Assembly: GCF_037325665.1 (NCBI RefSeq)
Contig: NC_090261.1
Span: 27,356,740-27,420,739 of the forward strand
Length of the DNA: 64,000 nt
Source: Littorina saxatilis
Taxonomy: Eukaryota > Mollusca > Gastropoda > Littorinimorpha > Littorinidae
Reading direction: 5' to 3'
In this document: one piece after another, positions 42,810-54,697 of the stretch
Layout: each line of letters begins with the position of its first letter
Position numbering within the stretch: position 1 is the first letter of the stretch
Made by a program: the position numbers and the translations under genes
The notes under the pieces: generated by a model
The model's input: only the letters and a program-made list of their open reading frames with translations
Databases searched by the model: none
What the model was told of the DNA's origin: nothing

Positions 42810-43628
42810 TTTTTTTAATGCAATTAAGATTCAAAATACAGTCACCAGAATCTATTTTTCTTCAGTACATTGTAGCACTACACTGTACAAGACTTCTATG
42901 CAATTTTTCTGCCAAATGTCACAGCTCTGTGGTACGTACTTCAAGTCACATGAATACAATGCAACACTGACAGAGATGGTGCATAACTCTTGTATGTGTG
43001 CATTAATTCCTTAGTCAACTTAATCACTCTGTAACCACACAGTAACAAGCCTTTCAAAAAACTATCCTAGAATAATTATCAGATGTACAAAAATACATGA
43101 AGGAAAAAGAAATGCTGCAGAGACTTTTGTTTCCCGAGACAGCCAAGACACAATTTTCATTTTCTGTTTTATAATGCTTTATTTTCTGTCTTATACTACA
43201 GCTTCAAAGGAACTATCTGAAATTCCAACGGGGGGGAACTAATTAACAACAGTAAAACCATCATTAGTAAAATCAATGCATTCCAAACTTACACAAAAAT
43301 GCTCACAACCATTTTTGTTCAACCCTGTGATTGTCTACGTGCCTCATTCACATTTTCGACTGAAGTTTCATAATGCTTCACAACTAGGGACATATATGAC
43401 TAGATCAGGTAAAACTTTTAAAAATTATCAGGAAGAGCTAAAACACAAGCAAAGTATATATACAAAAAACTGACAGTCAGGAAACACAATTTCTGGAATA
43501 TATAAAATAAAAACTTCATAACACAGTGACTAGTCAGTAACACCAAACAGAAAAAAAATTGTATCAATAAAACTTAAATTATGTGTGCATACCACACAGA
43601 CAACAAAGAGATAAGTTACCATGAAATA
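42810..43628. other. Spacer, nothing recognised
   Basis: AT-rich DNA without gene signal. Confidence 0.3.
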
Positions 43629-43812
<184 letters not shown>

Positions 43813-43891
43813 CATGAAAATAGAAAACATATTTAGTATCACCATCTACCATCTTTGCACTTAACAAAACAATATCCATTTATATATAATT

Positions 43892-44232
43892 TCTTTCTTT
43901 CTTTGGTGTTTAACGTCGTTTTCAACCACGAAGGTTATATCGCGACGGGGAAAGGGGGGAGATGGGATAGAGCCACTTGTTAATTGTTTCTTGTTCACAA
44001 AAGCACTAATCAAAAATTTGCTCCAGGGGCTTGCAACGTAGTACAATGTATTACCTTACTGGGAGACTTAACATTTCTTACATACTGCTTGACAAAAATC
44101 TTTACAAAAATTGACTATATTCTATACAAGAAACACTTAACAAGGGTAAAAGGAGAAACAGAATCCGTTAGTCGCCTCTTACAACATGCTGGGGAGCATC
44201 GGGTAAATTCTTCCCCCTAACCCGCGGGGGGG
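43892..44232 (-). mobile_element. SINE-like retroposon, relative of 3902-4285
   Basis: On the minus strand: GCGGGTTAGGGG head, TGCTCCCCAGCATGTTGTAA, and 3' end CGTCGTT-type tail (GACGTTAAACACCAAAGAAA). Same family as the 3.9-kb copy; TSD not clear. Confidence 0.72.
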
Positions 44233-45228
44233 GACAACTGGAGACAACGCAAACAAACCCATATTGCAAAAAATAGAGACAGTTAAAGGATCACACAAAG
44301 TCAGAGCAAACTGAACCAAGACAAGGCCCGCAGATCTAGAAAAACAGTACCGTTTGACGTCAGTCAAACAAACTAAGAATTAGTGCATTTTCATCATACA
44401 ACACAAACGATACAACAGAAGAGTGTATATGTATTGTGTGAAAATGGAGACAACTAAGCCAGACACAAAATAAATTACATCACAGGCCACTGCAGTGGAA
44501 ACTCATTCTACTCACTTCTAAGACCAAGAAAATCAGGTCTCACAAGAGAGGTACATTAACAGATTAAATGGTTTTAAAAAGGCGAGGGGGGGGGGGGGGG
44601 GGGGGGGAGTGTCACATTATTCCTCTTATGTGCTGCCTCAATGGCAAAAGACACAGCACATTCCTAAATAGGTGTAAACGGTCCTCACATACACCAACAA
44701 AATCTTCTCATGCCATTGTCAAGGAAAGGTAAAAACAGGAAATGTCCATCAAGAGCAAAAATGAAAAACGACTCTTTCAATTCACCGATCCCACACCTAA
44801 AAAGACACTTAAAAAAGTGCCTTCAGATTGAAATAAATACAAACAAATAATCTGTAAAGTCAACAACACAACCCAGAGACATGCAAGAAGAACTAAACTC
44901 AACAAAAACATATTAATCTGCTGGTCTCAAAGTTTAAAAAAATCAACTTATTGGTCATAAAGTGAATAACTATGTCAAAAATATGTCTTCTGGTCTAAAA
45001 AGTAAACCAAATATAAACAAATAACTTTGCTTGTTTTAAAGTGAGTAACATTGGAAAAAAAGGGGTTTGCAGATCTTCAAGTAAACAAATATGTTTGTAC
45101 AAATCAATCCGCTGGTCCTTAAGTGAACTACAATGACAAATATATATGTCAAATGGTCTTGAAGTGAATAAACACCAACAAATCCGCTTTAGAATGTACA
45201 AATACAATTTTTTTTTAATCTAAAATCA
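44233..45228 (-). other. Downstream flank / possible 3' UTR of BTBD17-like gene
   Basis: Holds a Family D fragment (44500-44610) with a poly-G tract at 44584-44607. No exon. No clear poly(A) signal close to the stop. Confidence 0.35.
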
Positions 45229-46323
45229 TCATTCTGCTGGTCTTAGAGTGATCTGCAGGATGAGCGAATCATCCACGACGAAGGGCGACCCCGGCTCCAT
45301 GAGTTCCGCTACAGTGATCTTCTTGTCCATCTCAGTGTCTGTGGTGTACCGCGTCTTGGAGAAGGTCTTGCGTCCACACACAGACTTGAGGATCTGGTGA
45401 TTGTTGATGATGGAGAGATAATACTCCACGGGGCGAGGCTGGTCCAGGATGAGGTTGGAGTAGAGCAGGATGCGGAAATCATCACTGGTGGAGGAGAACC
45501 CCTTGGGGTGGACCTTCAGCTCCCACTCCCACGTCTGGGCCGGGTAGGCGGAGGCTCGTGTGGAGAATCGGAAGCTGACCTCCGCGCCTTTAGGATAGGC
45601 TGAAAAACGTTGGACCACGAAGCGCTTGTCCCAGCGCAGATCGCTGTAGTTGCGTAGCAGGAAGTTGGACTGGGTGAAGTCCTTGTTCTTGGCACGCACG
45701 GTGAGAGGGAGGGCCAGGAACTTGTAGGCCTGCATGATGTGCCGCTGGAAGAGGTCTGGGTAGTTCTCCACCAAGGGAGAGGACTCCAGCTGACACAGCT
45801 GCTCCGCTGTCATCATTGGGAAGCGAATGTACTCCAGTATATCGCTCAGGTGCGTCTCCAGGTTCTCTTGCCGCTCCGGGTGTGATGGACACTGCAGCCA
45901 GCGCGTGACGGCCAGCCACAGCTCGTACTCATCCTTGACCCTCAGGCTGGACGACCTCAGGAACTCCACCAGCTGGTCGCGGTCAAGGTTGACCCACTCG
46001 TCGTTCCACTCCGCCGAACTCATCAGCTCGTCCATCTGACAGGCTAGAGCAGATACGCAGGAGAGAACAAGGCCATCGTGGAAGCACTTGGTGGCGTACT
46101 GGAACCACACGTGGAACACATCCTTAAGCTGCAGCTTGGGGATGATGAAAGAGCGAGCAAAGTCGATGCAGACGTTTCGGAGGTCGGTGACATTGTACTT
46201 GTCAGCCAGAATGAGAACCGGTAGCGTGGTGTCCATGTTGAGCTTGACGTGGCAGCCGTACAGAAAGCGCAGGAAGCGAGGGAACACTCGGGCACAAACG
46301 CTCTCTTCCACTAGGTTCACGTC
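45229..46323 (-). CDS. BTBD17-like last exon (rest of BTB, BACK, C-terminal domain)
   Basis: Begins DVNLVEESVCARVFPRFLRF after CCAAACAG and runs 364 codons to LRPAE and TGA at 45229-45231. GC-rich coding DNA in an AT-rich region. Confidence 0.93.
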   Translation of the reverse strand, partial: DVNLVEESVCARVFPRFLRFLYGCHVKLNMDTTLPVLILADKYNVTDLRNVCIDFARSFIIPKLQLKDVFHVWFQYATKCFHDGLVLSCVSALACQMDELMSSAEWNDEWVNLDRDQLVEFLRSSSLRVKDEYELWLAVTRWLQCPSHPERQENLETHLSDILEYIRFPMMTAEQLCQLESSPLVENYPDLFQRHIMQAYKFLALPLTVRAKNKDFTQSNFLLRNYSDLRWDKRFVVQRFSAYPKGAEVSFRFSTRASAYPAQTWEWELKVHPKGFSSTSDDFRILLYSNLILDQPRPVEYYLSIINNHQILKSVCGRKTFSKTRYTTDTEMDKKITVAELMEPGSPFVVDDSLILQITLRPAE

Positions 46324-48776
46324 CTGTTTGGACAAAAGAGACACAATCAAGATGGACATTTTTGGTTGTTGGAGTAGATTTAGGAAAAATTAGTGAGCTA
46401 AAAGCAACATGAATAACAAACACTTAAGTGAAAATCTGTTCCAATTTCTTGAACTGGGAAATGTTAATCTTAAAACCAGGTATGGGAATTGATTGAAAGA
46501 AAAATCTTGGAAAACTAGGGGGGTTCCCCAGAATGTTTCTGTAAACTAGTTTAAAATCTGTGCTATCTGGCACATTCTGAGAGAATGTTTCATGAACTTT
46601 ACACAGCAAAAAAACCTGACCAAATTTAATACATGTTTTGTATTACCAGTAACCAACAATCATTTTAATCCTTTAACTGAATTAATATTATTTGGACACA
46701 CTTGCTCTTTGTTTGCAAAAGTGACTCACTAAAAGAGGGGACAATTTTATGGACGACATTGGTCATGTTCAGGGCAAAAAAAGTGAAAAACTTGAAAGGC
46801 CAGGGTCCACGGCGGCAGGGCCAACGGTCAGGTAGGGGGTTTGGGGGGCATTGCCCCCCAGAATCTGAGGCTTTTGTTTTTTTCTTGAAAAGGCAAAGAA
46901 CAGCCTCTCCTTGTACCAAAATGTATGTTAGTAAATTATAAAATACAGGGGTGGGACTCTCTTGTGATGAAAAAAGAGGAAATTCCTTTTTTCTAGGGGG
47001 GTTCGGGGAATTTTTTTTAAATGGTACATTAAAATCTGTGCAATCTGGTGCCTTCTGAGACTAAATTCAACTCGTTTAAATCAGGTAAATAAGGCATTCT
47101 CCTTACTCTCCCCCCCCTCTCCCCCCCCAAAAAAAAACACCAAACGAAAAACACACTTTCACAAAACAATGGTAACATTGTAATGGTGCATACTTACGTA
47201 ATGAACCATGTATCCATAATCCAATACTGGCAATAGTATGATTCAATGCATTGAAGCTCAAAATGACTATTAGTTATCAGGAGTTTTCAGTCAGCACAAT
47301 TTAACTCTCAAGCCTCCAGTGTTCTGTTCCATCTTCACTTCTCTACATATCATTCAGTTAACAATTTATAGATACTGTGATGAAATGGAACGCGGAAAAA
47401 TAGATTACTCCAGCAGAATTCGAAAGTTGTGTGCGCGAAAATCCGCGTATAAGTCCCACCCCTGAAAATAATACACATTTTGCCTCCATCAACCATTTAA
47501 ATGAAATAAAATATATATTTTTAAAGTTTTACTTCAAGAAACCGAATTTTCAGGTTTTAACAGTTTTCAAAATCCGGATTTCCGGCGAGAACCGGAAAGG
47601 TGTTAGCCCTGCATACTAGGCCGATTGTTTTGCCTCGATTTTTTTTTCTTGGAAGAGGATTTTTTTTCTTGGAAATGTGTAGCTTTTCTCGGAAATCATC
47701 TGATCCGAGGAGAAATCCCATGCCTGTAAAACATTTGTCAGGGGGGAGAGGGGAGAAGAGGGGTGGGGGAAGGGTGAGGCTTTAAAAGGAGAGGGTTTTA
47801 CTGTATGGATAAATCTGAACAACATCACTTCAGCCTCTCAGTCTTTCTCACCTTGCTCTCCATGCTGGCGGTGTCCCACTCGGAGCTGAACATGCGCTCA
47901 AAGACATCGCTTGCTCGCACCAACACCAGCTTGTGAGCAAAGTATCGCTCATTCCCCACCACCAGGGTTACGTCGCTCAGCAGAGAATTGTTGTAGAACT
48001 TGGCCTGCTCCACCAGGGCCTGTCGCTCGTTGCCATGACAATCAATACCTTACAAAACACAAAATACGGAACATATTATCAACACCCAGTGACACCAGAA
48101 ATTTGCCTTGACGCTGTGGTAAAAGCTTACACATTCACACTGAGACAGAAACAACATCAAACAAATAGTACAGATAAGCTCAAACAAATAGTCGATGGGA
48201 TCAAATCATATAATGCATGGCAAAACATAAATACTGCAAACAATTCACAAAGCTGGCCAGTTACAAAGCTACATGAATAATTTAGCCCAATATATCAGAA
48301 TCACAGAGTTGTTAAATTTCCTACATCTGGTTGAAATCAAAACAAAAACCACACTAAGCATAATAATTAAAGCACATATATAGTGTACAGATAAACGGTT
48401 GCACCACCAAACACACACAGACAATTATACAGTGGACCCCCCCCCCCCCCCCCCCCCCCGCCTTTTTAAGACCTCCACCGTCCTTTTTAGGCCCTCGTTT
48501 TCCAAACATTTTGTTAACCTCTGTATTGAACTCCATTATAAAGACAGATTTTTGGAGGTCTTACAAGTGAAGTTCCACTGTACACACTATACTACAAATC
48601 ACACACACAGTCACACCTTCAGGACTTTCTAGCGCAAGCGACAAAGACGCTGGAGATTGTGGGGAAGAGGACGTGTTGGAGGAGGAATTTGGGGCCTGGT
48701 CAGCAAGGTTGTCCCCCCCTTCTCCCAGCAGCAGGTCGAGGGGGATGATGGGGGCTTGACGAGGAGGTGAGGCCAT
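45229..48776 (-). CDS. BTB-BACK protein, BTBD17-like
   Basis: Three exons (48617-48776, 47852-48048, 45229-46323) join in frame to 1452 nt, 483 residues. Residues 1-60 are Ser/Pro-rich. About 71-180 form BTB/POZ (SLLSDVTLVVGNERYFAHKL, RFLYGCHVKLNMDTTLPVLI, LADKYNVTDLRNVC). About 185-300 are BACK (LRVKDEYELWLAVTRWLQ, IRFPMMTAEQLCQLE, HIMQAYKF). About 320-483 look TRAF/MATH-like (WEWELKVHPKG, PFVVDDSLILQITLRP). Domain order and length fit BTBD17, about 478 residues in human. Unlike human BTBD17, as I recall it, no N-terminal signal peptide is visible, so a cytosolic protein is more likely. Function is not established; a CUL3-adaptor role is only a general BTB inference. The start is the first ATG after an AG acceptor at 48800. 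Confidence 0.85.
46946..47464. mobile_element. hAT-like MITE in BTBD17-like intron 2
   Basis: Inverted ends CAGGGGTGGGACT and AGTCCCACCCCTG frame about 520 bp with no ORF. CAGGG-type ends fit hAT; the 8-bp TSD is not clear (AAAATA on both sides). A partial copy lies at about 53.55-53.63 kb. Confidence 0.55.
47852..48048 (-). CDS. BTBD17-like exon 2 (BTB first half)
   Basis: Codes for GIDCHGNERQALVEQAKFYN and NSLLSDVTLVVGNERYFAHK, to MESK at donor GTGAGA. The acceptor TTTTGTAAG is weak, but phase and length fit. Confidence 0.85.
48438..48459. repeat. Poly-C tract beside a Family D remnant
   Basis: C run of about 20 bases at the start of a Family D copy (48430-48585) in intron 1 of the BTBD17-like gene. 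Confidence 0.6.
48617..48776 (-). CDS. BTBD17-like exon with start codon
   Basis: Codes for MASPPRQAPIIPLDLLLGEG and a Ser-rich stretch to ESPE; phase 1 at donor GTGTGA. The 5' UTR part extends to an acceptor at 48799/48800, so at least one upstream non-coding exon exists. Confidence 0.75.
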
Positions 48777-48802
48777 GTTCAGTTGATAATTAGCAGCTTC
48801 TG

Positions 48803-49099
48803 TAATCAGAAAAGCAGTCAGGCGTTAACTAATACACCAGAGTTTCTATAATTTGCAAAGTGATCAGGTGTGAACTAATAGCTTCTGTAATTAAGCAGCA
48901 AAGCTGAGGCAGACATATATCAGGTACAGTTGTATTATAACTATTTCGGTTATATAATTCTATAAAGCAAATAAAAATTGATAAAACAAGCAACCAGACT
49001 CCAGAACAAATGCATTCACACAGAAGCACACATATATATATAAAACTTATAAGCATGTCACATTTGTTTCATTGTGTCAATTGGCCAGAAAGAGGGAGG

Positions 49100-49174
<75 letters not shown>

Positions 49175-49175
49175 T

Positions 49176-49207
<32 letters not shown>

Positions 49208-49463
49208 ATTGGTGGAGGCTAAAAAGGGGGATTGGGGGTCACAGAAAGAGACAACCAGCCAATGCAAAAACAAATAAAATAACTGCTGTAGCTGTTGTAT
49301 TCTCACATTCCATGTCAGAGCTGAATTTACGCTGTTTTCAATGAAAAGGTAACAGCTGCAAAAGTGTGAAATGAAATAATATGTCCCGTCTAATCACATG
49401 TGCACAAAAGATACTCAGGTTGAACTAGCTATGTCCTGAGATCAGAATATATATATATATATA
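48803..49463. other. Upstream of BTBD17-like gene; (GA)n at 49103-49200
   Basis: No exon recognised. A GA microsatellite of about 95 bp with one TCTA interruption is the only clear feature. Confidence 0.4.
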
Positions 49464-49464
49464 C

Positions 49465-49889
49465 TAGAGACAATGACAAAAGGTGACGTTTTCATGTCAG
49501 TATGTCCCAAATGACATCACCAGTACATTTTTCATTCTATCTAATCTGTTTTCGTTCTATTTTTTCTAATAACATGCGTTAACAATTGATTGCCAACTGG
49601 AATGGAAGAGCACAAAAAGTGTAACTTGATATGTAGTTTCTCTTGAGGGGAAAACATCTTCCACTTTCATGTCAGTGTGTCCCATGCAACATACATTTGC
49701 CAAACAGCTATGTGTAAGTAGATTATTTGTTAATGATATAGAAAATACTGATCAACAATTAAAGTCAGTTTTCACATTCATTTTCTATCTATTTCTTATT
49801 TGTTTATTCTGTTGGCAATGGTGAAATGTCAGAAATCGTGTGTCATTCGGGACAGTAGACATGACACCTGACCTTTTGTCACTGTCTCA
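49465..49889. mobile_element. MITE with about 48-bp imperfect inverted ends
   Basis: Left end GAGACAATGACAAAAGGTGA, right end reverse of GAGACAGTGACAAAAGGTCA; both continue through CATGTC and a GTCCC/GGGAC motif. Non-coding. Its right end abuts the Helitron-like 3' end at 49892. Confidence 0.6.
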
Positions 49890-49891
49890 CG

Positions 49892-50699
49892 TTAGCAGTT
49901 AAGCCCGGCTTCGCCCGGGAGTAAGCGGAGCCCTGTAGCAATTTAAGACGCTCGCTATCCTATTATCATTAGCTTTACCTCCTTTGTTTGGATACAAAAA
50001 AAGAGTTATCTCCCTTACCTTCTAGAAATTTCCGGAACTGTCCAGTTAATTTTTCATTCTTCATTTCTTCCCCTCATAGGAGCAATAGCGAGTCTCTAAT
50101 ATCACTGGCATGATGTGCCTGCTACAGGTGAACAGTAGGCACTGAACTGGTCTTGCACCATATAGGCTGTATTCAATAAATGGGAGGTCCATAATCTGAA
50201 AAAGGAAACAATGAATCAAGAAACTAAAACCCAGGTGCACATCTGCGGCACCTAGCCCTAGGGAGTGTACGTGCACACTATCTTGTTCCTGCCTCTTGCC
50301 ATCTCAGAGGTATGGCGACCACAGACAAAAAAGAGTTATCTCCCTTACCTTCTAGAAATTTCCGGAACTGTCCAGTTAATTTTTCATTCTTCATTTCTTC
50401 CCCTCATAGGAGCAATAGCGAGTCTCTAATATCACTGGCATGATGTGCTTGCTACAGGTGAACAGTAGGCACTGAACTGGTCTTGCACCATATAGGCTGT
50501 ATTCAATAAATGGGAGGTCCATAATCTGAGAAAGGAAACAATGAATCAAGAAACTAAAACCCAGGTGCACATCTGCGGCACCTAGGGAGTGTACGTGCAC
50601 ACTATCTTGTTCCTGCCTCTTGCCATCTCAGAGGTATGGCGACCACAGACAGACAGACACACACACACACAGACACTCTCTTTTATTTATATGTATAGA
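49892..50699 (-). mobile_element. Helitron-like element with internal 330-bp tandem duplication
   Basis: Read on the minus strand it begins A/TC (TCTATACATATAAATAAAAG at 50699) and has a (GT)n run. It ends with a GC hairpin CCCGGGCGAAGCCGGG and CTAA ten bases later (49895-49892). TC start, 3' hairpin and CTRR end are Helitron marks. The inside is two copies of one unit (about 49998-50327 and 50328-50650) that differ by a few bases. No helicase is encoded. Confidence 0.68.
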
Positions 50700-51115
50700 T
50701 ATATATGGAAATTATGATGTTAGTGCATGTACATTGTATTTATAACTATTCACATATGATGACAACATCAAGCAAGTGACCAATGTGCATGCATTATCTG
50801 ATTGCACCTGGCAAAACATGACTGAAATAATTTTGTACCTGTGGACATCAAAAATAAATATGCTAGACTGACAGCCCAAAAAACTTGATCCTACACTTAT
50901 CGAAAACTTCTGAAAATCAAAATCAATTGTGGCTCATTTATTACTATGTTAGTTCTTTACAAATCAAATCCACCTCATATTGAGGAACTATACACAAGTA
51001 AACATATATATTAAAGCAAAACACACTATGACATTCCCAATGCACGATCAATGCTGCATGCATTATCAACACAATCACATTATTATTACACAAGTGTTGG
51101 CTGTTTGCATATAAG

Positions 51116-51167
<52 letters not shown>

Positions 51168-52263
51168 GTATCAGTGTATGTTGTTCATAGCATTTACTTT
51201 CCAGAAGCTTACTTTATTTTTATTTTTTTGAAACAACCGGGATGTTGCTATAACTGCATGACTGCCTGAATGGCGCAGGGTAAAAACGGTCATACGCGTA
51301 AAAACCCACTCGTGCAAAAACATAAGTGAACGTGGGAGTGTCAGCCCAATAACGAAGAAGAGGAAGAAGGTGTAGGCTAAATAATAAATTAATTCTTGTG
51401 CACTAAAACAATGTATTGACTGCTAATTTTTCCTATTGATCATAATCATATAGTACGTAGTAATAGCCTTGCATGCGTGCAAAAGCCAAAACTTCCACTG
51501 TAACAGTTTTTGCACCATCGGTATCAAGTTACATTGGTCACGCGCCCATGACAATTTTGAAATGCCAGCTTCACGGGCTTTGAAGCTGGAAGGACAAAAA
51601 CAGCACCACCGACATCATCGTTCACGAATGAAAATACATGCACCAACATTAGAAGGCTCGGGCAGCGTTTAAGAGCTACTGCTGCTTTTAAACAACAGGA
51701 GCATATGCGGGTATTTGTACTCACGCATACACAGAGGAAACTGAAAGAGCACAAAGTCTGTTTTGTAAACAAACCCACGAGACAACGCTTTTGTTCTTTT
51801 CGCGTGAACTCACTTGTCACATCTCACTCGCCGTTATTGTTCTCACAGAGACAACACAAAGCGCAGAAGAATGTTTCGCTGAATACTTACGCCCTGAAAG
51901 AAAAGTTTGCAGATCACACATGCACTGAGTGCATTGTGTTTGCCTTGAATAAATTAATTCAGCATGAGATCTATTTTGGTTCGAATGAGGTAAATCGTCA
52001 GCTGTTTCCCTTTCTTCAACTCTTTGCGCCTTTTCAGAACAAAGAGCTCAATTTGAAGGGAAGTAACAAAGAGGGTCAATCGGCCACCAGTTACAGCCCT
52101 TTGACGTGATAAGCGCGTGTCATGTTGTTATGTTGTTGTGAAATGTAGGCTACTTGAATGAAAAAGTGCCGACATTTATTCAAAAAGGAGAAGGAGAGAC
52201 CGTGTCAGTATGTGTGTGTGTGTTGTGTGAGAGATTGAGAGACTGATAGAGGGGCAGGACAAG
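50700..52263. other. Spacer with (TC)n, SINE fragment and candidate 5' splice site
   Basis: (CT)n at 51119-51163; a 3' fragment of SINE family S2 at about 51256-51375. On the minus strand a strong donor (GTAAGTATTC, exon side ending 51891) could belong to a non-coding first exon of the BTBD17-like gene. No protein-coding exon seen. Confidence 0.35.
51256..51375 (+). mobile_element. SINE family S2, 3' fragment
   Basis: Matches the last about 110 bp of the 16.85-kb SINE (CTGCCTGAATGGCGCAGGGT, GTGAACGTGGGAGTGTCAGC, GAAGAAGA tail). 5'-truncated. Confidence 0.75.
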
Positions 52264-52660
52264 GATGGAACGCATAGCCTACAGCGCACTGCAGCACGTT
52301 TCATCGCCAACGACTACCAATCAAGACGTCCTGGCTTTGTTACAGGCCTCCTGACACGCCACAACCTCCCGACTCTCCAGGAACGACGAGTACACCTCCG
52401 CCTGACTTTTTACTACAAGGTGGTTGAGGTCGGGCTTGTCACAGTGCCGGCAATGTCTCCACCGGGGCTGAGACACTGAAATTCCTGACCCCTCAACAGT
52501 GCTGGCCGCATAATTCGAGCCATGCAGAAGACAAACAGCAGACTACGTTGGTAGCAACCCCATAGACAATTACATAAAACAAAAACCAGGTGTTTCGCTG
52601 TACCACGCTGCAACACCGAACAATACAGACAGTCGTTTTTCCCACTGCGATCCACAATAG
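52264..52660 (+). pseudogene. LINE reverse transcriptase C-terminal fragment, left part
   Basis: From 52282 one frame reads QRTAARFIANDYQSRRPGFV, TGLLTRHNLPTLQERRVHLR and LTFYYKVV; further on another frame reads NTEQYRQSFFPLRSTI. This is the typical tail after the RT domain in jockey/CR1-like LINEs (AARF...ND...LGWxxLxxRR...F). At least one frameshift separates the two parts. It breaks off at 52660 through an insertion. Confidence 0.7.
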
Positions 52661-53289
52661 CCTGACAGGGCCGGACTGACAAGGCGGCTAAGAGGAGGGG
52701 GGGGGGGGGGGGGGGGGGGTTGCCAGTGGTGGTCCAGGGGGATGTTCCCCCTGGCGGGGTCAAGGGGCAGAGCCCCTCGAGGGGGTCAGGGTTGGTTGGT
52801 TGGTTTTTGGGGTTTAATGTCTCTTCAGCAGATGCTAGCTGCTATTCGAGACCGATGCAGTTATTTTCTTTTCCCTTCATATGGCAAGTTCTACGTTTCA
52901 GACTATTTACATTCAAATCTATCACTGTAAAAGAAGGTTCTAAAAATTAATAATTTTCACTTCTGGTACTTTAAATCTTGTAAAAAATCTTGATCTCTTT
53001 TAAAAAGTTAAAAATCTTGTCCGGGGGAACATCCCGGAATAAAACCTTCAATGTTTCCGCATTGTAGTGTTTGTCTCGAAATTGAGGGGGTCAGGGGGTG
53101 AATCCCCCTGAAGCTGATGGGTAGGTCATATTCTGAGATAGGAAAATGGTCGCTCTTTGCATGAAACGGCATAAAATAAACAATTATAAAAAATGTTTTA
53201 AATAAGTGAGGTACATGTTTAGGCTATGGGGGGTGGGGTTGCGCAACCCCCATAACCCCCCCCCCCCCCCCCCCGGTTGTCCGGCCCTG
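52661..53289. mobile_element. CAGGGCCGGAC element inserted into the LINE tail
   Basis: About 630 bp with inverted ends CAGGGCCGGAC and GTCCGGCCCTG. The host duplication is ATAG (52657-52660, 53290-53293). Inside are G-rich phrases (GGGGGATGTTCCCCCTGGCG), poly-G and poly-C tracts near the two ends, and a reversed SINE-like 3' end with (GGTT)n at 52788-52860. hAT-like ends, but the TSD is atypical. Confidence 0.5.
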
Positions 53290-53460
53290 ATAGAGTGGAA
53301 TCACGTGGACAACATAGTTGTCCGGCCACCGTCAGACTCTACTGAGGCATTCAAATCGGCGCTGACCGGGCGGCACCAGCCGCCGCTAGACGACGTCGCC
53401 GCTGCGCACACTCACCCGTCGCGCCAAAGCCAGCAACTCTGGATGCTAGCGACGTACCCT
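53290..53460 (+). pseudogene. LINE reverse transcriptase C-terminal fragment, right part
   Basis: Continues with EWNHVDNIVVRPPSDSTEAF and KSAL, the EWNxL...FKxxL end of LINE ORF2 proteins. With 52264-52660 it flanks the insertion, so both were one element. Confidence 0.65.
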
Positions 53461-53626
53461 ACAGATACAGATACAGATACAGAATCAAATCAAATCAAAT
53501 CAAATTTTATTTTTCGAGGGTTGTGGCATAAGCGGCAATACAACGAGCTTTCGGGGAAGCATGCCCCCGAACCCCCCTAGAAAAAAAGGGATTTCCTCGT
53601 TTTTCATCACAAGAGAGTCCCACCCC

Positions 53627-53659
<33 letters not shown>

Positions 53660-54213
53660 AGAGAGAGAGACTAGTCATTGCGGAGTGACACTCGTCTGAC
53701 ACGTAGGCTTACATGATGGCGTATAAAGTCACTATCACTATGATATTTACTTTCTTTTTCTTTTCAGCCACACCTGCTATCTAAAACACAAAATCTTTGA
53801 AAAAAAATTTAAAATTTAAACGCGGCACACAAAAAGGGACGAACAATTCAAACTTTTTTTCATTCTTCAAGACAAAGACAGCACGATTCATAAGTCAAAA
53901 TTGTGACAGTGTAGGCTTCTTCGAAAAAAACATTCAGGAAAAGAAAAGCAAAAAAAAACACACACAAAAATGTTACGAGTTTGGAATCAAGATGATGGCA
54001 AGACTTGATTTCAGCTTCCACCCATCCCTGTGACCCAGTGTTCGCACACCATTTAGCCTCAGACGTTGGTTTCAAGTTGCTTGTCGAGTTTCTCGTTTTT
54101 TTAAATATCAATTTTTTTAATAACTATATATTGTTTCACAAAGGAGGCTGTTTCAGTCACCCAGAGGACACTAGTTTTGAAAACTAGTACATTTTAATCA
54201 CACAGTCTCTCTC

Positions 54214-54291
<78 letters not shown>

Positions 54292-54697
54292 CAATATAGC
54301 AACCACACCCAAAGCCCTCAATACTCTCACTCACTGTGTCTCCCTCTCTCTTTCCCCCTCTCCCCCCCCCCCCTCTCTCTCTCTCTCTCTTCGTCCAACG
54401 CACCATTTTTCACATTCTCACAAATCAGCAGCCACTGAAAGACTAAAGGTTGTACTACTAATCTGTCGCGCGTCACATAATTGACAAGAAGCAGAGATCT
54501 GTAGATCGTCAATGCGAGCGACATTACTAACGGCAGTACAGATGGCAATAATTCAACCGACGTGAATACCTAGTTTCTAGTCACAAGTGACATGACTGAT
54601 AGCCATGAATTAATGAATTTGCACTTGATCTCTGAGCTGAAATACAAGAGGGCAGACTAGCAGACTGATTTGTGAAAAGTTATCAAGAAAACCGATA
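53461..54697. other. Spacer with microsatellites and a hAT-like MITE fragment
   Basis: Reverse partial copy of the 46.95-kb MITE end at about 53545-53630, (GA)n at about 53629-53656, and (CT)n at 54206-54288 with a second run near 54370-54390. No gene. Confidence 0.45.

Noticed and set aside
51705-52109. 134-codon plus-strand frame
   Set aside because: No domain or codon bias, and no partner exon; probably chance in upstream DNA of the BTBD17-like gene.
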